Shown: positions 52,229-63,607, counted from the stretch's first letter. The stretch is 64,000 bases of DNA from Tritrichomonas foetus (GCA_001839685.1 MLAK01000638.1:90297-154296); one strand, 5' to 3'. The notes: generated by a model not told the origin, from the letters alone. Numbers and translations are program-made.

Positions 52229-54189
52229 AATATGATTTTGAATTTATTGTGTAATTTTCAAAATTGAATAATCACGGATTTTTGATTAGATTTGTATATT
52301 TTTTGGTTGGCATTTTTGTGATAAGATCGCTGAATTCAAAAAATTCTGGAAAAAATGATTGCAATTTCAGATAAATATAATGGATGAAAATAAAATACAT
52401 TCAAATAAATAATAATCAATTGAATAATTCAATGATGATTTATTTCCTTTTAAAATTGTGATATTCAGAAACTGGGAATAAAAAATAGTGAAAATTGATA
52501 TTTCTATTATTTTTTATTATTATTGAATTGTTTTTTCTGAGTGTTAATAATGATTCGAATAAAGTCCTGATATTGAAATATTCAATTAATGCAATTTATT
52601 TTTTCTGAAGATGATTTTTTTTCATGAAAAGATGCTTGGAAGACCTTTCTGATGATTACTCAGTCACACCTTAACAACAATAACAAATTGATCAAAAAAT
52701 CGAAGCGATTTAAGTTTTCAATTTTTATTTGCAATCGAAAGCAATTTTCTTTCACAAAAATATATATAAATACTGAATATTTATTATTCAAAACTTCACA
52801 AATTTATTGTTCAAAACTTCACAAATTTATTGTTCAAAACTTCACAAATTTATTGTTCAAAACTTCACAAATTTATTGTTCAAAACTTCACAAATTTAGA
52901 TCGAGTTCTTTTCTAATATATTACCTTTTCGTGTATAATATCTTTTCTCATTTAATATCTTATTTTCATATCGTATAAATTAAGTTTTGGTGATAAAGTT
53001 AATATACCCGCAAAATGAAATTTGAATTCAGATGAAATGCTGAATTAATTCTCTGAAAAAACTAAGAATAATATATTTGTAAACGAAAAATTCTGAGATT
53101 CAAATTCAATTTGCAACTATAGAAAAAATTCTATAGTTTTTATAGGTTCCGATTCGTCGTCCAAAATTTCTTTCTTTCTACTTTTGCAATACTTTTGTTA
53201 TCATGGATTTTACATCTAAATAACCATTCCTATTGAAGTGTCTCAGAAAATATCAATAAAATTCTTTACAATTCTTTTCTTTCATCATTCATGTAAAAAT
53301 GTAATAAACTTGGATATTTTGTATGATTATCTTAAAAAATTGAATACTAGTGTACGTTAAGTTCAACGTTCTCCCACAATAGAGTTTGAATTCTACAAAT
53401 ACCAATCTAAGTGGATTAGACTTTTTTACGCATAATTGATACTAATTGTTTAAAATTAGATTAATCATTGAATTTCTCATCATTTCGTTAAATCATGATT
53501 GTGCCATCCCACCAAATCTCAATATCTCATAAGCAGCAATTCCAAAAAGTATTTTAACTTTGTTATTATAATAACAATACTTATTTATAATTTCTTGATT
53601 TGAAAATATTGATCAAGAAATTATGTCACGTGAAAATTCATGTGATAGACCAAAACAGGGATGTACTACATGATTAAATATTAAATCTCAATAAATTTCA
53701 CAGATAAGAAAAACTATCAATTTTTATTTGTCAAAAGAAAATAAAAAATGAATTTCAATGAATGGGATGTTTTGCCTGTTAAAACATCCATTATTAACAA
53801 AGCGATTATTAGGTTCTGTAGACTTCAGTCGAAATTACTTGCTTTTTTCAAGTATAGAAATTCGAAAACGAATGCCACCAATTAATTTTCCCTATCAAGA
53901 AACTAATCCTAACATTGCTTATGTTCAGATATTAACTTGTTATCTAATCATATACCTGTACCTTCTTCTATCATAGCATGAATTTAATTCAAAAAGATAT
54001 CAGATTCGAGAAATTCAGTATCATTATGTGAGTCAATCACTTCTTTATTGTTTCAATTTGGCCATCAAAATTCCAGATATTATGAATGTGACATTGTCTA
54101 AGAAAGAAAGGCCTTAAGAATAGAATTACATTAATGTTCTCCACTTAAGAATTCTCTAAGGGAAGCTATTGTTGTAAAACTTGGAGATT
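52229..54189. other. Long gene-poor stretch with a minisatellite
   Basis: About 2 kb of AT-rich DNA. It holds a 23-bp tandem array at 52790-52905. Frames at 52652-52978 and 53758-53976 are artefacts of the repeat or too weak to call. Confidence 0.6.
52790..52905 (+). repeat. 23-bp tandem repeat, five copies
   Basis: Unit aaaacttcacaaatttattgttc occurs at 52790, 52813, 52836, 52859 and 52882 with no visible change. The unit is not a multiple of three, so it is non-coding. Confidence 0.95.
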
Positions 54190-54927
54190 AAATTACTCAA
54201 CAAAACATTGATATAAATTCAGCTATATTTTCTGATGTGAATAAAATCCGAGATTATTTTTCTGTATTCCTATTCAATATACTGTTTGTTTTGGATTGAT
54301 CAAATGCAATCAATATCTTCTGAATTTGACCAATAAAGCACATTTAAGTTATCTTTTGGAAATTGCGATAATTAGTGGAAATTATGACACTATTCATCTT
54401 ATAGAAAACGAATATGATCATACAGATGATGAAAATAAATTGAATTCTACAGTTGAATACATTAGAAATGATTTAATTGAATATCTAACAGGATTATTAA
54501 ATATTCAAGTAAATGATTCAACTTATTCTTAATATTTATGTTTCTAATTATGATGCATTGTTGAAATTAATAAAAATTGACCACTGATTAATAACCTTGA
54601 TGTTGTAATAGGATCATCAATATTAGATATCGTAATATTAGAAAGATATTTTGAATCCAATTGTTGATAACAATCAAGCAAATGACGAAGGGAAAACCGA
54701 ACTTCATTTAACAGCCAAGGCAAACTGACTGGACATTGTAAAATACCTCGTCAAATATCACTTAATTGATAACGGTATACCTTCTTATTATGGAACTGAG
54801 AAAAAATGAAAAAAGACATCATCACTATGATGCTGCTGAATATCTTTTACATTGTGAACATTCATTACATAACAAATATCACAAAGATATCGAAAAAATA
54901 ACTAAAAAGTATCTTCTTTTTTTATAA
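54190..54927 (+). pseudogene. Decayed ankyrin-repeat (DUF3447-type) gene
   Basis: Family-like pieces occur in order but in different frames with stops. First comes a DUF3447-like helical part (SYLLEIAIISGNYDTIHLIE, 54350-54410), then one ankyrin unit (KTELHLTAKAN, stop, LDIVKYLVKYHLID, about 54695-54770). A last stretch (YDAAEYLLHCEHSLHNKYHK) ends with TAA at 54927. No usable ATG opens the frame. Such ankyrin genes are very numerous in trichomonads, so decayed copies are expected. Boundaries are approximate. Confidence 0.7.
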
Positions 54928-55484
54928 ATCACTCTTCTTTTTAATATTTGGTCATTCAAGATTTTTTATCTTTGATCCTGCTTGAATCAATTCTCAACGG
55001 AATGATTAATATCATTTCCACATCATTTTCAACTCATTTGAGAGAAAATGATATGTCAAAAAACAGACATTTTATGACAGGCATCTAGCGAAATGTGAAG
55101 TAAAAATATTTTCCTTTGATGCATAACTCAGGAATTAATTAATTATTATCCACTTATTAATGTATAAATAGGTTATAATCAGATATAAAAGCCAGCTATG
55201 CCTCAGAATTACAACCAAAAGTTATTCCAGAATGAAATTCAAATTGACTTTTCTATTTAACAAAACTTGACCGCAATCTTTTTCAAGTTTGTCTGTAATA
55301 GATAATTATAGAATCATGATAAAACACTCATCAAATTCATCTATTAGAAATTTCTCTAAGTGAAAACTTTTTAAAAGATTATCTGGTTCTTACCTCAGAA
55401 AAAAGTAGAAATCTTCGATTTTTGGCGCGTAAATAACGATTTTTTTTCCGACAATCTGATTCAGTTTCTGAAGTCTCCAAAAAA
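54928..55484. other. Intergenic, AT-rich
   Basis: About 560 bp between the ankyrin relic and the coiled-coil gene. The last 100 bases are GC-richer and likely hold its promoter. Confidence 0.55.
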
Positions 55485-57152
55485 ATGAAGAAAACTCCAA
55501 ACCTAACCAACAAAAAAACTGAGCCAGCAGATAACGCATCATCTTCCAGTAAATCGCGAGCGTCTCACTCAGAGAGAGATTATATTTCAATCGAAAATTT
55601 CAACCAGGGTTCGAAGAAGGTTTACTTCACTGAGCCAGCAACAATCGAAGCCATACGGAGACTCGGCTATACATGCGGCGACTTGAATTGCAAATCACTG
55701 CTTGAGTTTAAAAGGCCAGGATGTGATGATTCAGTCACGAGCTTGCTTTACAACAAATACGAGGCAAAACGACAACGAATTATAAAAGAAATCACAGAAA
55801 CTCGAAGCCAAATTTTGGACGAAGAAGAAAAGGCGGCGATGGAAAAATTAAATTCAAATTCACAATTCGATCAAAATAATAACAAAACTGATTTGGGTGG
55901 GACCTCACCTTTTGTTAGAATTGAAAAAGCATTTTTGGAAAAAGAAAAAGAAAATTTTCTGAATATCCAAAAACAAAGAGAAATTGATTTGAGAAGAATT
56001 GTTGTATCCCAATTTAGAGATTTTTTCCAACATCAGAAAAATGAAGAATCTCTACAAAAAACTTTATATAAAACTGAACAAATTGCACAATTGAAAACCC
56101 AAATAATTATGACTGCTCGCTCGAAAGCATGCCAGCCGCCGAAAGAATCTCCACAGGCTGTGACACTTCCTCCAATGAAGCCAATGTATGTGGATGTTCA
56201 TTTAGAGAGGGTTAAAAAACTACGTGAAGAAGAAGCTAAAAAAAGAGAAGAAATTCGTATCAGAAATGAAGAACATATTAAAGTCACTCATGAGCGTTCA
56301 ATCGAATTACAGGAACAAAAGAAAGAAGAACATTTAAAGAAAATTAATGATGACGAAAATCGATTCATTAAATGGAAAGAAAATCAAGAGCAAATAATTC
56401 AAAAGAAAAGAGAAAAATTCTTATTAAGACAACAATACGAAAAAAATGTTTTCCAAAATGGTATAAAAATTGAAGAAGATATGAAAAATCGAAGTTTAGC
56501 AAAAATTAATCAAAGTGATATTCGTTCGAAAACACAAACAGAAACATTTAAATCTTCGCTTCATTCAAGACTCGAAAATATTCGAAATCGTGTTAATGAA
56601 CGTTCAATTAAAGCTCAAGAAGAATTACAACGACAGAAAAATGAATTGGAAATTTATAGAAAGAAATTAGATGATCGTGATAGTGAAATAGTAGAGAAAC
56701 GAAAGAAGCAATCGCTTGACACAACACTGAAATATTTGTCTCGATCTTTGGATCGCGATGAAAAAGCGGAAAATGCAAAAAGACTCGGAATTAGAAAAGC
56801 GTATATGGCTGAAATGAATATGAAGAAAAGATATGATGATACTGCAACTACTCAGCAACTTCTAGCTGAAAAACAAAAGGTTATAAATGGGAAACATCTT
56901 TTGGATTCCAAATTTCAAGCACAGAAAGAACAATTATTATATGAATTTCGAACAGCTAAAGATCCAAATGATCCTAAATGTAAGAAGAAAATTGCAGAAC
57001 TTTTGCAAATTAGTGAAGATGAACTTGAAAAATTGGTTCAAGTGGCAAAATCTACTGTTGGCGAGTTTGCAAGACCTCAAACTGCACTTGCTTCAATTCG
57101 GTCGAGAGCAAACTCGCGTGCATCAGAAAGAGCTGCATCTTCAACGAAATGA
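55485..57152 (+). CDS. Coiled-coil protein with CCDC177-like N-terminal motif
   Basis: 555 residues, ATG at 55485. After a Ser/Lys-rich head, residues about 45-115 contain YFTEPATIEAIRRLG, ...ELxxxSLL... and SLLYNKYEAKRQRIIKEI. This resembles the N-terminus of animal CCDC177 (SPRSLEACxRxG ... LYEAYExxR), a module found in many flagellate coiled-coil proteins; the match is by eye. The rest, about 190-540, is one long charged helix (EEAKKREEIRIRNEEHIK and so on), likely a rod or filament. The tail is Ser/Arg-rich. I infer a cytoskeletal role, possibly flagellar or costa-related. Promoter spacing suggests a short leader. Confidence 0.8.
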   Translation: MKKTPNLTNKKTEPADNASSSSKSRASHSERDYISIENFNQGSKKVYFTEPATIEAIRRLGYTCGDLNCKSLLEFKRPGCDDSVTSLLYNKYEAKRQRIIKEITETRSQILDEEEKAAMEKLNSNSQFDQNNNKTDLGGTSPFVRIEKAFLEKEKENFLNIQKQREIDLRRIVVSQFRDFFQHQKNEESLQKTLYKTEQIAQLKTQIIMTARSKACQPPKESPQAVTLPPMKPMYVDVHLERVKKLREEEAKKREEIRIRNEEHIKVTHERSIELQEQKKEEHLKKINDDENRFIKWKENQEQIIQKKREKFLLRQQYEKNVFQNGIKIEEDMKNRSLAKINQSDIRSKTQTETFKSSLHSRLENIRNRVNERSIKAQEELQRQKNELEIYRKKLDDRDSEIVEKRKKQSLDTTLKYLSRSLDRDEKAENAKRLGIRKAYMAEMNMKKRYDDTATTQQLLAEKQKVINGKHLLDSKFQAQKEQLLYEFRTAKDPNDPKCKKKIAELLQISEDELEKLVQVAKSTVGEFARPQTALASIRSRANSRASERAASSTK

Positions 57153-57806
57153 TTTGTTTTAAATGGAATTAGAAAGTATGAATGAAGTTAACTTTAAGGC
57201 GATATGTTTGTTTGTTTTTTTTGAAGAAATTTTGTTTTTATGTTTGATTTGGTAAATATTTAAATTATTATTATTATTATTATTTTTCATATTCAAATTC
57301 AAATTCATATTCATATTCAAATTCATATTCATATTCATTTATTAATATTTTTGAATTCACTAGCAAATTCATTTATTAATATTGTATAGATACATAATAT
57401 TGTATAGATACATAATTTTGTATAGATACATAATAATGAAGAGAATTCTTTGATAAAATTCTGCATACATGCATGTAGGGGAGGTATAGCCGATATAAAA
57501 GAAACATCGAAGAAAGAAAAAGATTCTAGTAATTACAGCTCATCAGAAGAGTCGAATTCATCGAGTTCAAATAGTTCACCTCATGACGGCATTTCGATTA
57601 TTTGATCGATGTGAAATATCTACTTGTTGATGTAAATGAATGAATTTTCTGTGAAAGAAAAATAATGAAAACGAATCAAAGGTTAAATAACAAAAATTAA
57701 TCATGTTTTTTGAAAGGAGCAAAATTCCAATGATGCTATTGAATTCAACAATAAGATATGAAATAAATATTCAGATAATACTTAAGTACAACTTAATATC
57801 TTTTAT
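57153..57806. other. Intergenic with simple repeats
   Basis: This is the 3' region shared by two convergent genes. It contains an attcaa/attcat array near 57290-57340 and three copies of an 18-bp unit (attgtatagatacataat) at 57381-57434. A Ser/Glu-rich open frame at about 57480-57604 (DSSNYSSSEESNSS) has no ATG and may be a relic. Confidence 0.6.
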
Positions 57807-58202
57807 TTAGTGAGCAACGATCTTTTGCATAACGTTAGCTTCTGTGAGTTCAGAAAGTTCTGTGGTTTCGAAGAAGGCATGTTGGCCACTGAGAACGTTT
57901 TGGACATCTGCCTTTTGCATGTTCATGCGGATACTGACTGTTCGCTTGGCGTTTGGACCGACATATTGGAGGAATATGAATTTTGTTCTGCCAGCGCCGT
58001 CTTTCACGCGGAGGTAACCATAACCAAGAATTGATTCGTCGAGTGATGCGGCAAGGCCAGCAACGCCGTCAGATCCTTTGGCGTGCAAAACCCATTTATT
58101 TGGATTTCCGTCTGATGGCTTGACAAAGACCCAGTCTGTCTCTTTTTCGGAACGAATTTCATCATAAGCCTCTTTGATTTCTGGTGCTGAAACGTCTGCC
58201 AT
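57807..58202 (-). CDS. Coactosin-like ADF-homology protein
   Basis: 131 residues, ATG at 58202. A complete ADF-H fold: helix EIKEAYDEIRSEKETDWVFV, strands around KWVLHAKGSDG, GYGYLRVKDGAGRTKFIFLQYVG, then the long helix KADVQNVLSGQHAFFETTELSELTEANVMQ. The KFIFLQYVG and GYGYLRV blocks match coactosin better than cofilin, whose phospho-site and severing helix are absent. Known role: binding F-actin without severing, and opposing capping. The gene is GC-rich with preferred codons, suggesting strong expression. An Inr-type TCACTTTT lies about 33 nt upstream. Confidence 0.9.
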   Translation of the reverse strand: MADVSAPEIKEAYDEIRSEKETDWVFVKPSDGNPNKWVLHAKGSDGVAGLAASLDESILGYGYLRVKDGAGRTKFIFLQYVGPNAKRTVSIRMNMQKADVQNVLSGQHAFFETTELSELTEANVMQKIVAH

Positions 58203-59090
58203 TTCTGTAACCTTTTAGAAAAGTAAGGGAAAAGTGAAATGAAAAAGTGCCTAATTACATGAAATATGAATCATATCATATGATGTATGACTATGAAAAA
58301 GTGTAATTATTAGACTATTTATCAATTGAAAAAATGGACGGTGTGTCGAAATGAAATGAAAAAACTATTGAAAAAGTTTTATAATATCATTTGAGAATTT
58401 GGTAAATTTTTGAACAATAGAACTTATCGTTTTGTCATAATTGAAAATTCTGTTGAACCATTTATTGAAATTTTGATTCAGATAAAAAAATCACCTTTTA
58501 GCCTTCAATATTTTTTCTGTTTCTTATATAATTCGATACCATCATTCATGAATTAATGCTTGTTACAATATTTTTAGTGTTGGTCATCCAAAAAAGCAGA
58601 TTTCATATTTTTTTTGGATTAGATCGGATTTGTCATTTTTAACAATTTTGCTTTCATCATGTTTTTGTAAAACACACTTTTTATCATATAATTATTCGTA
58701 AAAAAAAAAAAAAAATCAATTTCTGATTTCAGTCGAATAGTGCAAGGATTGAAATTTTAATCATATATGATTCATACATATTCATGATTTGAGAACATTC
58801 TCAATCGTATCATTTAAGAATAGGGTAGTTTTTGGGGAAAATGAATTTCCTCTATCAATCCTTATTTGAAAATGTAACCATTCAATTTAACCAAGTGGAA
58901 ATTCATTTGTTGGGTTTTGGAGAAATGAAATTTCCCCCATTTATAAATCCACGCTGGTGGTATTAAAAAACATGATTTTTATTGTTTTGAGCCACCCTAT
59001 TAAGAATTAATTCCAAAACAAAAATAATTAAAAATCAAATAAATGTTGACTTCAATCAAAAATATATTAATTATACACGCAAATTATACT
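58203..59090. other. Intergenic, AT-rich
   Basis: About 890 bp. An Inr box (TCACTTTT on the minus strand, 58230-58237) belongs to the coactosin gene. Around 58810-58995 loose inverted similarity (aatagggt / accctatt and flanking A-rich arms) hints at a degenerate MITE, not firm. Confidence 0.45.
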
Positions 59091-59523
59091 TTACATTTGA
59101 AACCTATTGTTAAGAGCAAATGCATTGAGAATTAACCAAACAACTGCAACAATCATAATAAAAAATCCTGCAGCTATTCCTAAATCATTGCTTATCCCTA
59201 AATGACATAATCCCATTGATAAATAAAGAGCAGGTCTTGTAAATCCATGAAAAAAAAATGCCGTGAATCGGATTCACATTAAAAATCATCAAAAGTTCAA
59301 AAATAGCAAATAATAAAGCTGTTAGCATCCAAAGTAGAGAGCTCATATTTAAATAGAATCCAAAATTACCTGGTGGTGATTGAATATCATTTCCAAATTT
59401 TAGAGTCCAACTGAAATCTTTCCTATATAGGAAATATATATTTGATGCAACAATAACAAGTAACGAGCATATAGTGAAACAATGAATGAAAGTGATAATC
59501 CCTTTATTGCTGTTACATAGCAT
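59091..59523 (-). pseudogene. Four-helix membrane protein, frame broken in a nine-base homopolymer (possibly COPI-associated type)
   Basis: The ATG at 59523 opens a frame with three hydrophobic helices (IHCFTICSLLVIVASNIYF, MSSLLWMLTALLFAIFELLMI and the start of a third). At the A9 run 59250-59258 (T9 in the coding strand) the frame shifts. The next frame continues sensibly (HGFTRPALYLSMGLCHLG, then AAGFFIMIVAVVWLILNAF) to a stop at 59091, total about 143 residues. One base fewer in the run would join them. The layout and the GFTRPALYLSMG block recall COPI-associated (COPI_assoc) proteins, a weak suggestion. Probably an assembly error, otherwise a recent pseudogene. Confidence 0.7.
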
Positions 59524-59898
59524 TTTCCAAACAAACTATCACAAATAAGGTGAAATAATTTAACGCAATGATATAGATGGAATTTTATCGGCTTATATTT
59601 ATATTCCATATATAAATCAATATAAAAAGTTTATAATATTTTTATTAATATTCAAATATAATTAGGAGCTCCGATAAAGCTTTTAGTCAGTTCTATAACT
59701 GTTTGTGCGTATCAATCAAGAATATTTTCAGTCAAAACAGAATATCTCCAGAAGAATGGACAAAATCATCTTAGAGAGTGAAAGTGCGTCAATATCAATT
59801 CATTTTAAGGATACTGACAATTTTTTTTTCATGAAAATTCACATGTCAGAAATTTCATCACAAAAGTGACTTTTGAGAATGTTTGTTTGACTAACAAA
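59524..59898. other. Intergenic between divergent genes
   Basis: About 375 bp. The open frame of the next gene extends into it without an in-frame ATG. Out-of-frame ATGs at 59831, 59843 and 59879 precede the chosen start. Confidence 0.5.
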
Positions 59899-62151
59899 AT
59901 GATACTTCCCGACGAAAATGTTCCCAACTTCACGATTTTTTCTGGTGAAAAGCCATTTCATGTCGATAAATTCCGCTTGTCTTTGAGACTAGCTCGATTT
60001 AAAAACGATCCAAGTCTTCTTTTAGGGTCGTCATATAAAATCCAATCAGATTGTTCAGAAAACGGAGTAAAATCTTTTCTCGATATCGCAAACTCAGGAA
60101 AATGTCCAGAATTAACGTATGACAATGTTATCGATTTTCAAAAACTTTCTAGCGAGTTCGATTTTAATTCGTTACAAATTGCATGCGACAACTTTTTGAT
60201 TTCACAAAAAAATTTAACGAAACATGTTCAAGGTTTGATTACAGCAAATAAAATTCCAGAACTGCACGCTTTGGAAAATGCAATTTCCCGAAATTTAGAT
60301 AAAATGCTAAACTCCATCAGAGAGTTTCCAGTTCTCGTTTTGTATCGAATTTTCTCGAATCATAACAGACGAATATCATCAGAAAAGCAGCTGGTTAATT
60401 TCATCAAATCAAAAATTGACAAAGGTGAAAAAGAGGCCAAATTATTACTTTCAACAATTAATTCAAATATGCTTTCGCTTTCTGATCTTTCTACTGTGAT
60501 AAAACTTTCTGATGAGTCATTCCACGCAACAAACATTGGTGAATCTTTAATTTCACAAATTATGAAGCTTTCATTAGAAAATGATGAACTTCGAAAAGAA
60601 TTGAATTCAGTAAAAGAATCAATTTCGCACCTTTCAAACAAAACGCATCAAAATTCAATGCACATTCAAAATTCAAATCAAACACATCAAAACTCACATC
60701 AAGCACATCAAAACACTAATCAAAATGCCAATCAAAATCATCAAAATACTACCAAAGCACAAAATCGTAACGAAAATAAACTAAAGACCGAGAAAAATTC
60801 AAGCCAAAAGCCACAAAATTTAAATCAAAATACTAATCAGAGTCAAAACCATTCACAAACCGGCTCAGGAGTGATGACAATGGCAGAAAAAGAAGCTGCT
60901 GCAAAAGAATCAGGAGATAACTTCCAATCTGTCTACGTTCCAGCCGGTGGCGATATTAAAATGCTCGAAAAGAAAGTTTTAGATTTAATCAATTCACGCC
61001 GCAATAAAAACAAGCTTCGAAACAACGAAGATTTATCAAATGACATGCGTGGCTATTATGCTTCTTTAGAAACAGTTCCAACCATTAATGAAACAGCCTA
61101 CACAATTCTTCAAGATCGTTTTGCTTATGAAGTCAATGACTACCACCCCTGCATATTCTCAAGTAAAGATTCAGATTTAGAAAATGTTGCACGTGAAGAG
61201 ATCAACAAAATACCGCAAGAAAAAATCTTCAAAGCCAATCATCTCGGAATTTCTGTAGTTAAATATTTGGAAACAACTCTCTGCGCATTCTTTTTAGGTA
61301 ACTTTAAATATGGTGAAGACCAAGAAGACGTTATTCCTGAAAACTTCAAAGTTCAACCCTCATCTTCATCAACATCTACTTCAGCTTCAGCTTCAAATGT
61401 GGCGGGATCAAATGATCAAAGTAAAGCAAATATTCATATTAATGAAAAAAGTGCTGATTTTGAAGCAAAACTAATTAAAGCTTTTTATTACCACAAAAAT
61501 AGAAAAGAATCTCCTCAGCAAGTAAAAGAACAATCAATCGTTTTAGATGAAAAAATTTCACAGCAATTAAGATTGTATTTGATTAATAATATGAATGTAC
61601 CTCGTTTGGAATATAATATAATTAAAACAGAATTTCCTGTTTTGAAAAATTGTCGATTTCGTTTATCCCAAAAATCACAACCCAAATCTATGAAATATGA
61701 TACATCAAAACAAAATGAAAACCATGATTGCGTTCTTGTTGCTGTTGCCGCAATTCACTACAAAGATGATCAAGGAAATGATTGGTTTTCATATTTGATT
61801 GCATATGAAAAAGCGAAACAATATTATGCACAGATAAAAATATTTAATTATTTGAAAACTTTTGCAAAATTGACTTTTGATCTTTCCTTATCATCAAAAT
61901 TAGAAAAATTCGTCAGACCCGATTTCGATTCAAATTCACCAGAAGGCTTGTCAGAAATATCGAAAGAAATTGGAATTCAATCCTCATTATTTTCAATAAT
62001 TCCTTTAAATGATATTCAGCTCGATAGTATTGAAGATGACAAATCGATGAAGAAGGGCCGAACCAAGATCAAGCTAGCAAGTACTGTTGGAATTGCAGCG
62101 AAAATGTCAGGCGAGAAAAGTGCTAATGCTCTTGTCATTGCTGTTAAATAA
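59899..62151 (+). CDS. BTB-like protein with Asn/Gln/His-rich linker and an unassigned C-terminal domain
   Basis: 750 residues from the ATG at 59899. Residues about 15-110 are a divergent BTB-like fold (FTIFSGEKPFHVDKFRLSLR..., then SFLDIANSGKCPELTYDNVIDFQKLSSEFDF) as in large trichomonad families. Residues 110-245 form helical BACK-like sequence ending in a coiled coil. Residues 247-323 are a repetitive NQ/H linker (THQNSHQAHQNTNQ). After about 330 a second domain begins (MLEKKVLDLINSRRNKNKL...) with a helix-rich part, an Ala/Ser linker and a final globular segment containing DCVLVAVAAIHYKDDQGNDWFSYLIAYEK. I do not recognise the C-terminal domain. It could be a ligand- or peptidase-like module, but no catalytic set is visible. 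Confidence 0.78.
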   Translation: MILPDENVPNFTIFSGEKPFHVDKFRLSLRLARFKNDPSLLLGSSYKIQSDCSENGVKSFLDIANSGKCPELTYDNVIDFQKLSSEFDFNSLQIACDNFLISQKNLTKHVQGLITANKIPELHALENAISRNLDKMLNSIREFPVLVLYRIFSNHNRRISSEKQLVNFIKSKIDKGEKEAKLLLSTINSNMLSLSDLSTVIKLSDESFHATNIGESLISQIMKLSLENDELRKELNSVKESISHLSNKTHQNSMHIQNSNQTHQNSHQAHQNTNQNANQNHQNTTKAQNRNENKLKTEKNSSQKPQNLNQNTNQSQNHSQTGSGVMTMAEKEAAAKESGDNFQSVYVPAGGDIKMLEKKVLDLINSRRNKNKLRNNEDLSNDMRGYYASLETVPTINETAYTILQDRFAYEVNDYHPCIFSSKDSDLENVAREEINKIPQEKIFKANHLGISVVKYLETTLCAFFLGNFKYGEDQEDVIPENFKVQPSSSSTSTSASASNVAGSNDQSKANIHINEKSADFEAKLIKAFYYHKNRKESPQQVKEQSIVLDEKISQQLRLYLINNMNVPRLEYNIIKTEFPVLKNCRFRLSQKSQPKSMKYDTSKQNENHDCVLVAVAAIHYKDDQGNDWFSYLIAYEKAKQYYAQIKIFNYLKTFAKLTFDLSLSSKLEKFVRPDFDSNSPEGLSEISKEIGIQSSLFSIIPLNDIQLDSIEDDKSMKKGRTKIKLASTVGIAAKMSGEKSANALVIAVK

Positions 62152-62633
62152 GCTTATTTCAAATTATATGATTTAACCCAATTGAATAATATGATTTTAA
62201 AATAAAACTGTTTAGCTTTTCTTTGTTTAGCCCTTTTCTTCTTTTTTATCAATATTTCGTTGAAATTTTGACATTTTAACAAAAATGAAATGTAACAATT
62301 TCGGTGACTTATCAAAGGACAAATTGAACCAGATAGTTTTCTTGGAGAACGATGAAAATTGTCTGGCTCAATGATGAATTGATTAATTTGATCAAGAACA
62401 TCGATATATAGAGCCAAATATATATTCAATTTCTTGCATCGTAGACCGAAAATCTTCTCATTAATTTGAATGAATTTGTATATATTGAATAATTGTATGT
62501 CACATTGAACTTCATATTTTTTTTTTCAAATGAATCAGTTTCGTAAAGTATAGAACTAAATGGTTTTATTGAATAGATTCAAAGACTATAGAAAAAATCC
62601 TTCTCAATTCCAAAAATCAAACTCAATCCCCAA
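62152..62633. other. Intergenic, AT-rich
   Basis: About 480 bp between two plus-strand genes. TCAATCCC just before 62634 may be the initiator of the Rab gene. Nothing else seen. Confidence 0.5.
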
Positions 62634-63233
62634 ATGGGTGAATTTGCACAAAATCCGCATTTAAAGATCGTTTTACTTGGCGATTCCGGCGTTGGAAAAA
62701 CATCTGTCGCATTCAGATGGACAACCGGAATTTGGCAAGATTCCATCCAGCCGACAATCGGTGCGAACCACCAGCGCAAAGTAGTACACCTCGAGAACCA
62801 AGACGTCGACGTTTACGTATGGGATACCGCCGGACAAGAGCAATACCGCGCTTTAACGCCACTTTATTCGAGATCATCAAGCTGTGCGATAATTATGGCA
62901 GCCGCAAACGACCCGTCGTCTTTCGATTCGCTTTCGACATGGCAAGAGCTTCTTTTTGGCTCGCAGGCGAGCTCAGAGCGAGTGCCGCCTTCTATTCTCG
63001 CGATAAACAAAATTGACCTTTATGATGAAAAAGAGAGCTTTTTTACAAGAGATGAAATTGATGAACGATACGCTCAGAAATTTGAGAGCATTATGTACGT
63101 ATCGGCCCGAACTGGTGAAGGGATTGATGATATGTTTGTTATGGCGGCTGATGCTGCCTTCAAATTCATGCGGCAGTATGCAGATAAAGACAGAGTCATT
63201 GTGGAAGCTAATGAATCTCGTGGATGTTGTTAA
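62634..63233 (+). CDS. Rab-family small GTPase
   Basis: 199 residues. Motifs: G1 GDSGVGKT (16-23), Thr41 in PTIGANHQ, G3 WDTAGQE (63-69), YRALTPLYSR switch II, G4 NKID (125-128), G5 as VSAR (156-159) and the C-terminal GCC for prenylation. It is Rab5/Rab11-like in the PTIGA and DTAGQEQYRALTPLYSR blocks, but the exact subfamily is not clear. The 5' half is GC-rich. Role: membrane traffic. Confidence 0.92.
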   Translation: MGEFAQNPHLKIVLLGDSGVGKTSVAFRWTTGIWQDSIQPTIGANHQRKVVHLENQDVDVYVWDTAGQEQYRALTPLYSRSSSCAIIMAAANDPSSFDSLSTWQELLFGSQASSERVPPSILAINKIDLYDEKESFFTRDEIDERYAQKFESIMYVSARTGEGIDDMFVMAADAAFKFMRQYADKDRVIVEANESRGCC

Positions 63234-63607
63234 ATGACTCGAAATTACATTTCTGGAATATTCCAGATTTTACGAATGATATACTTTTGTTTTTATTTAA
63301 AGTTGTATATACATTTACTTTGCCTAATTCCTTTACATATCTCTATTTGTTTTGCTTATATATCATTATTTGTTTTGTTTATTAAATAATGAAGATTATA
63401 ATTATTTAAACTAATGCTTGGATTTTATAAAACTGAATTATTTGATGATATTGCTCAATCATATAGTCATCTCGAACAGATTTAGATCACTCAGAGTTAG
63501 AATTGATAAATGGTCATTAATTCACTACCTCCGTTTAAATCTATTAATATATTTGAGGGTAACCGCTTTTATTTGATCATTTTCTTTCTCATTCTTCCCG
63601 TCTTTCA
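63234..63607. other. Intergenic, AT-rich
   Basis: About 375 bp. A TCATTCTTCC box shortly before 63608 could be the initiator of the last gene. Confidence 0.5.

Noticed and set aside
52790..52905. Regular 23-bp repeats as a CRISPR array
   Set aside because: Units are contiguous with no spacers and the genome is eukaryotic.
52652..52978. 108-codon frame over the 23-bp repeat
   Set aside because: The unit is not a multiple of three and the encoded peptide only mirrors the repeat.
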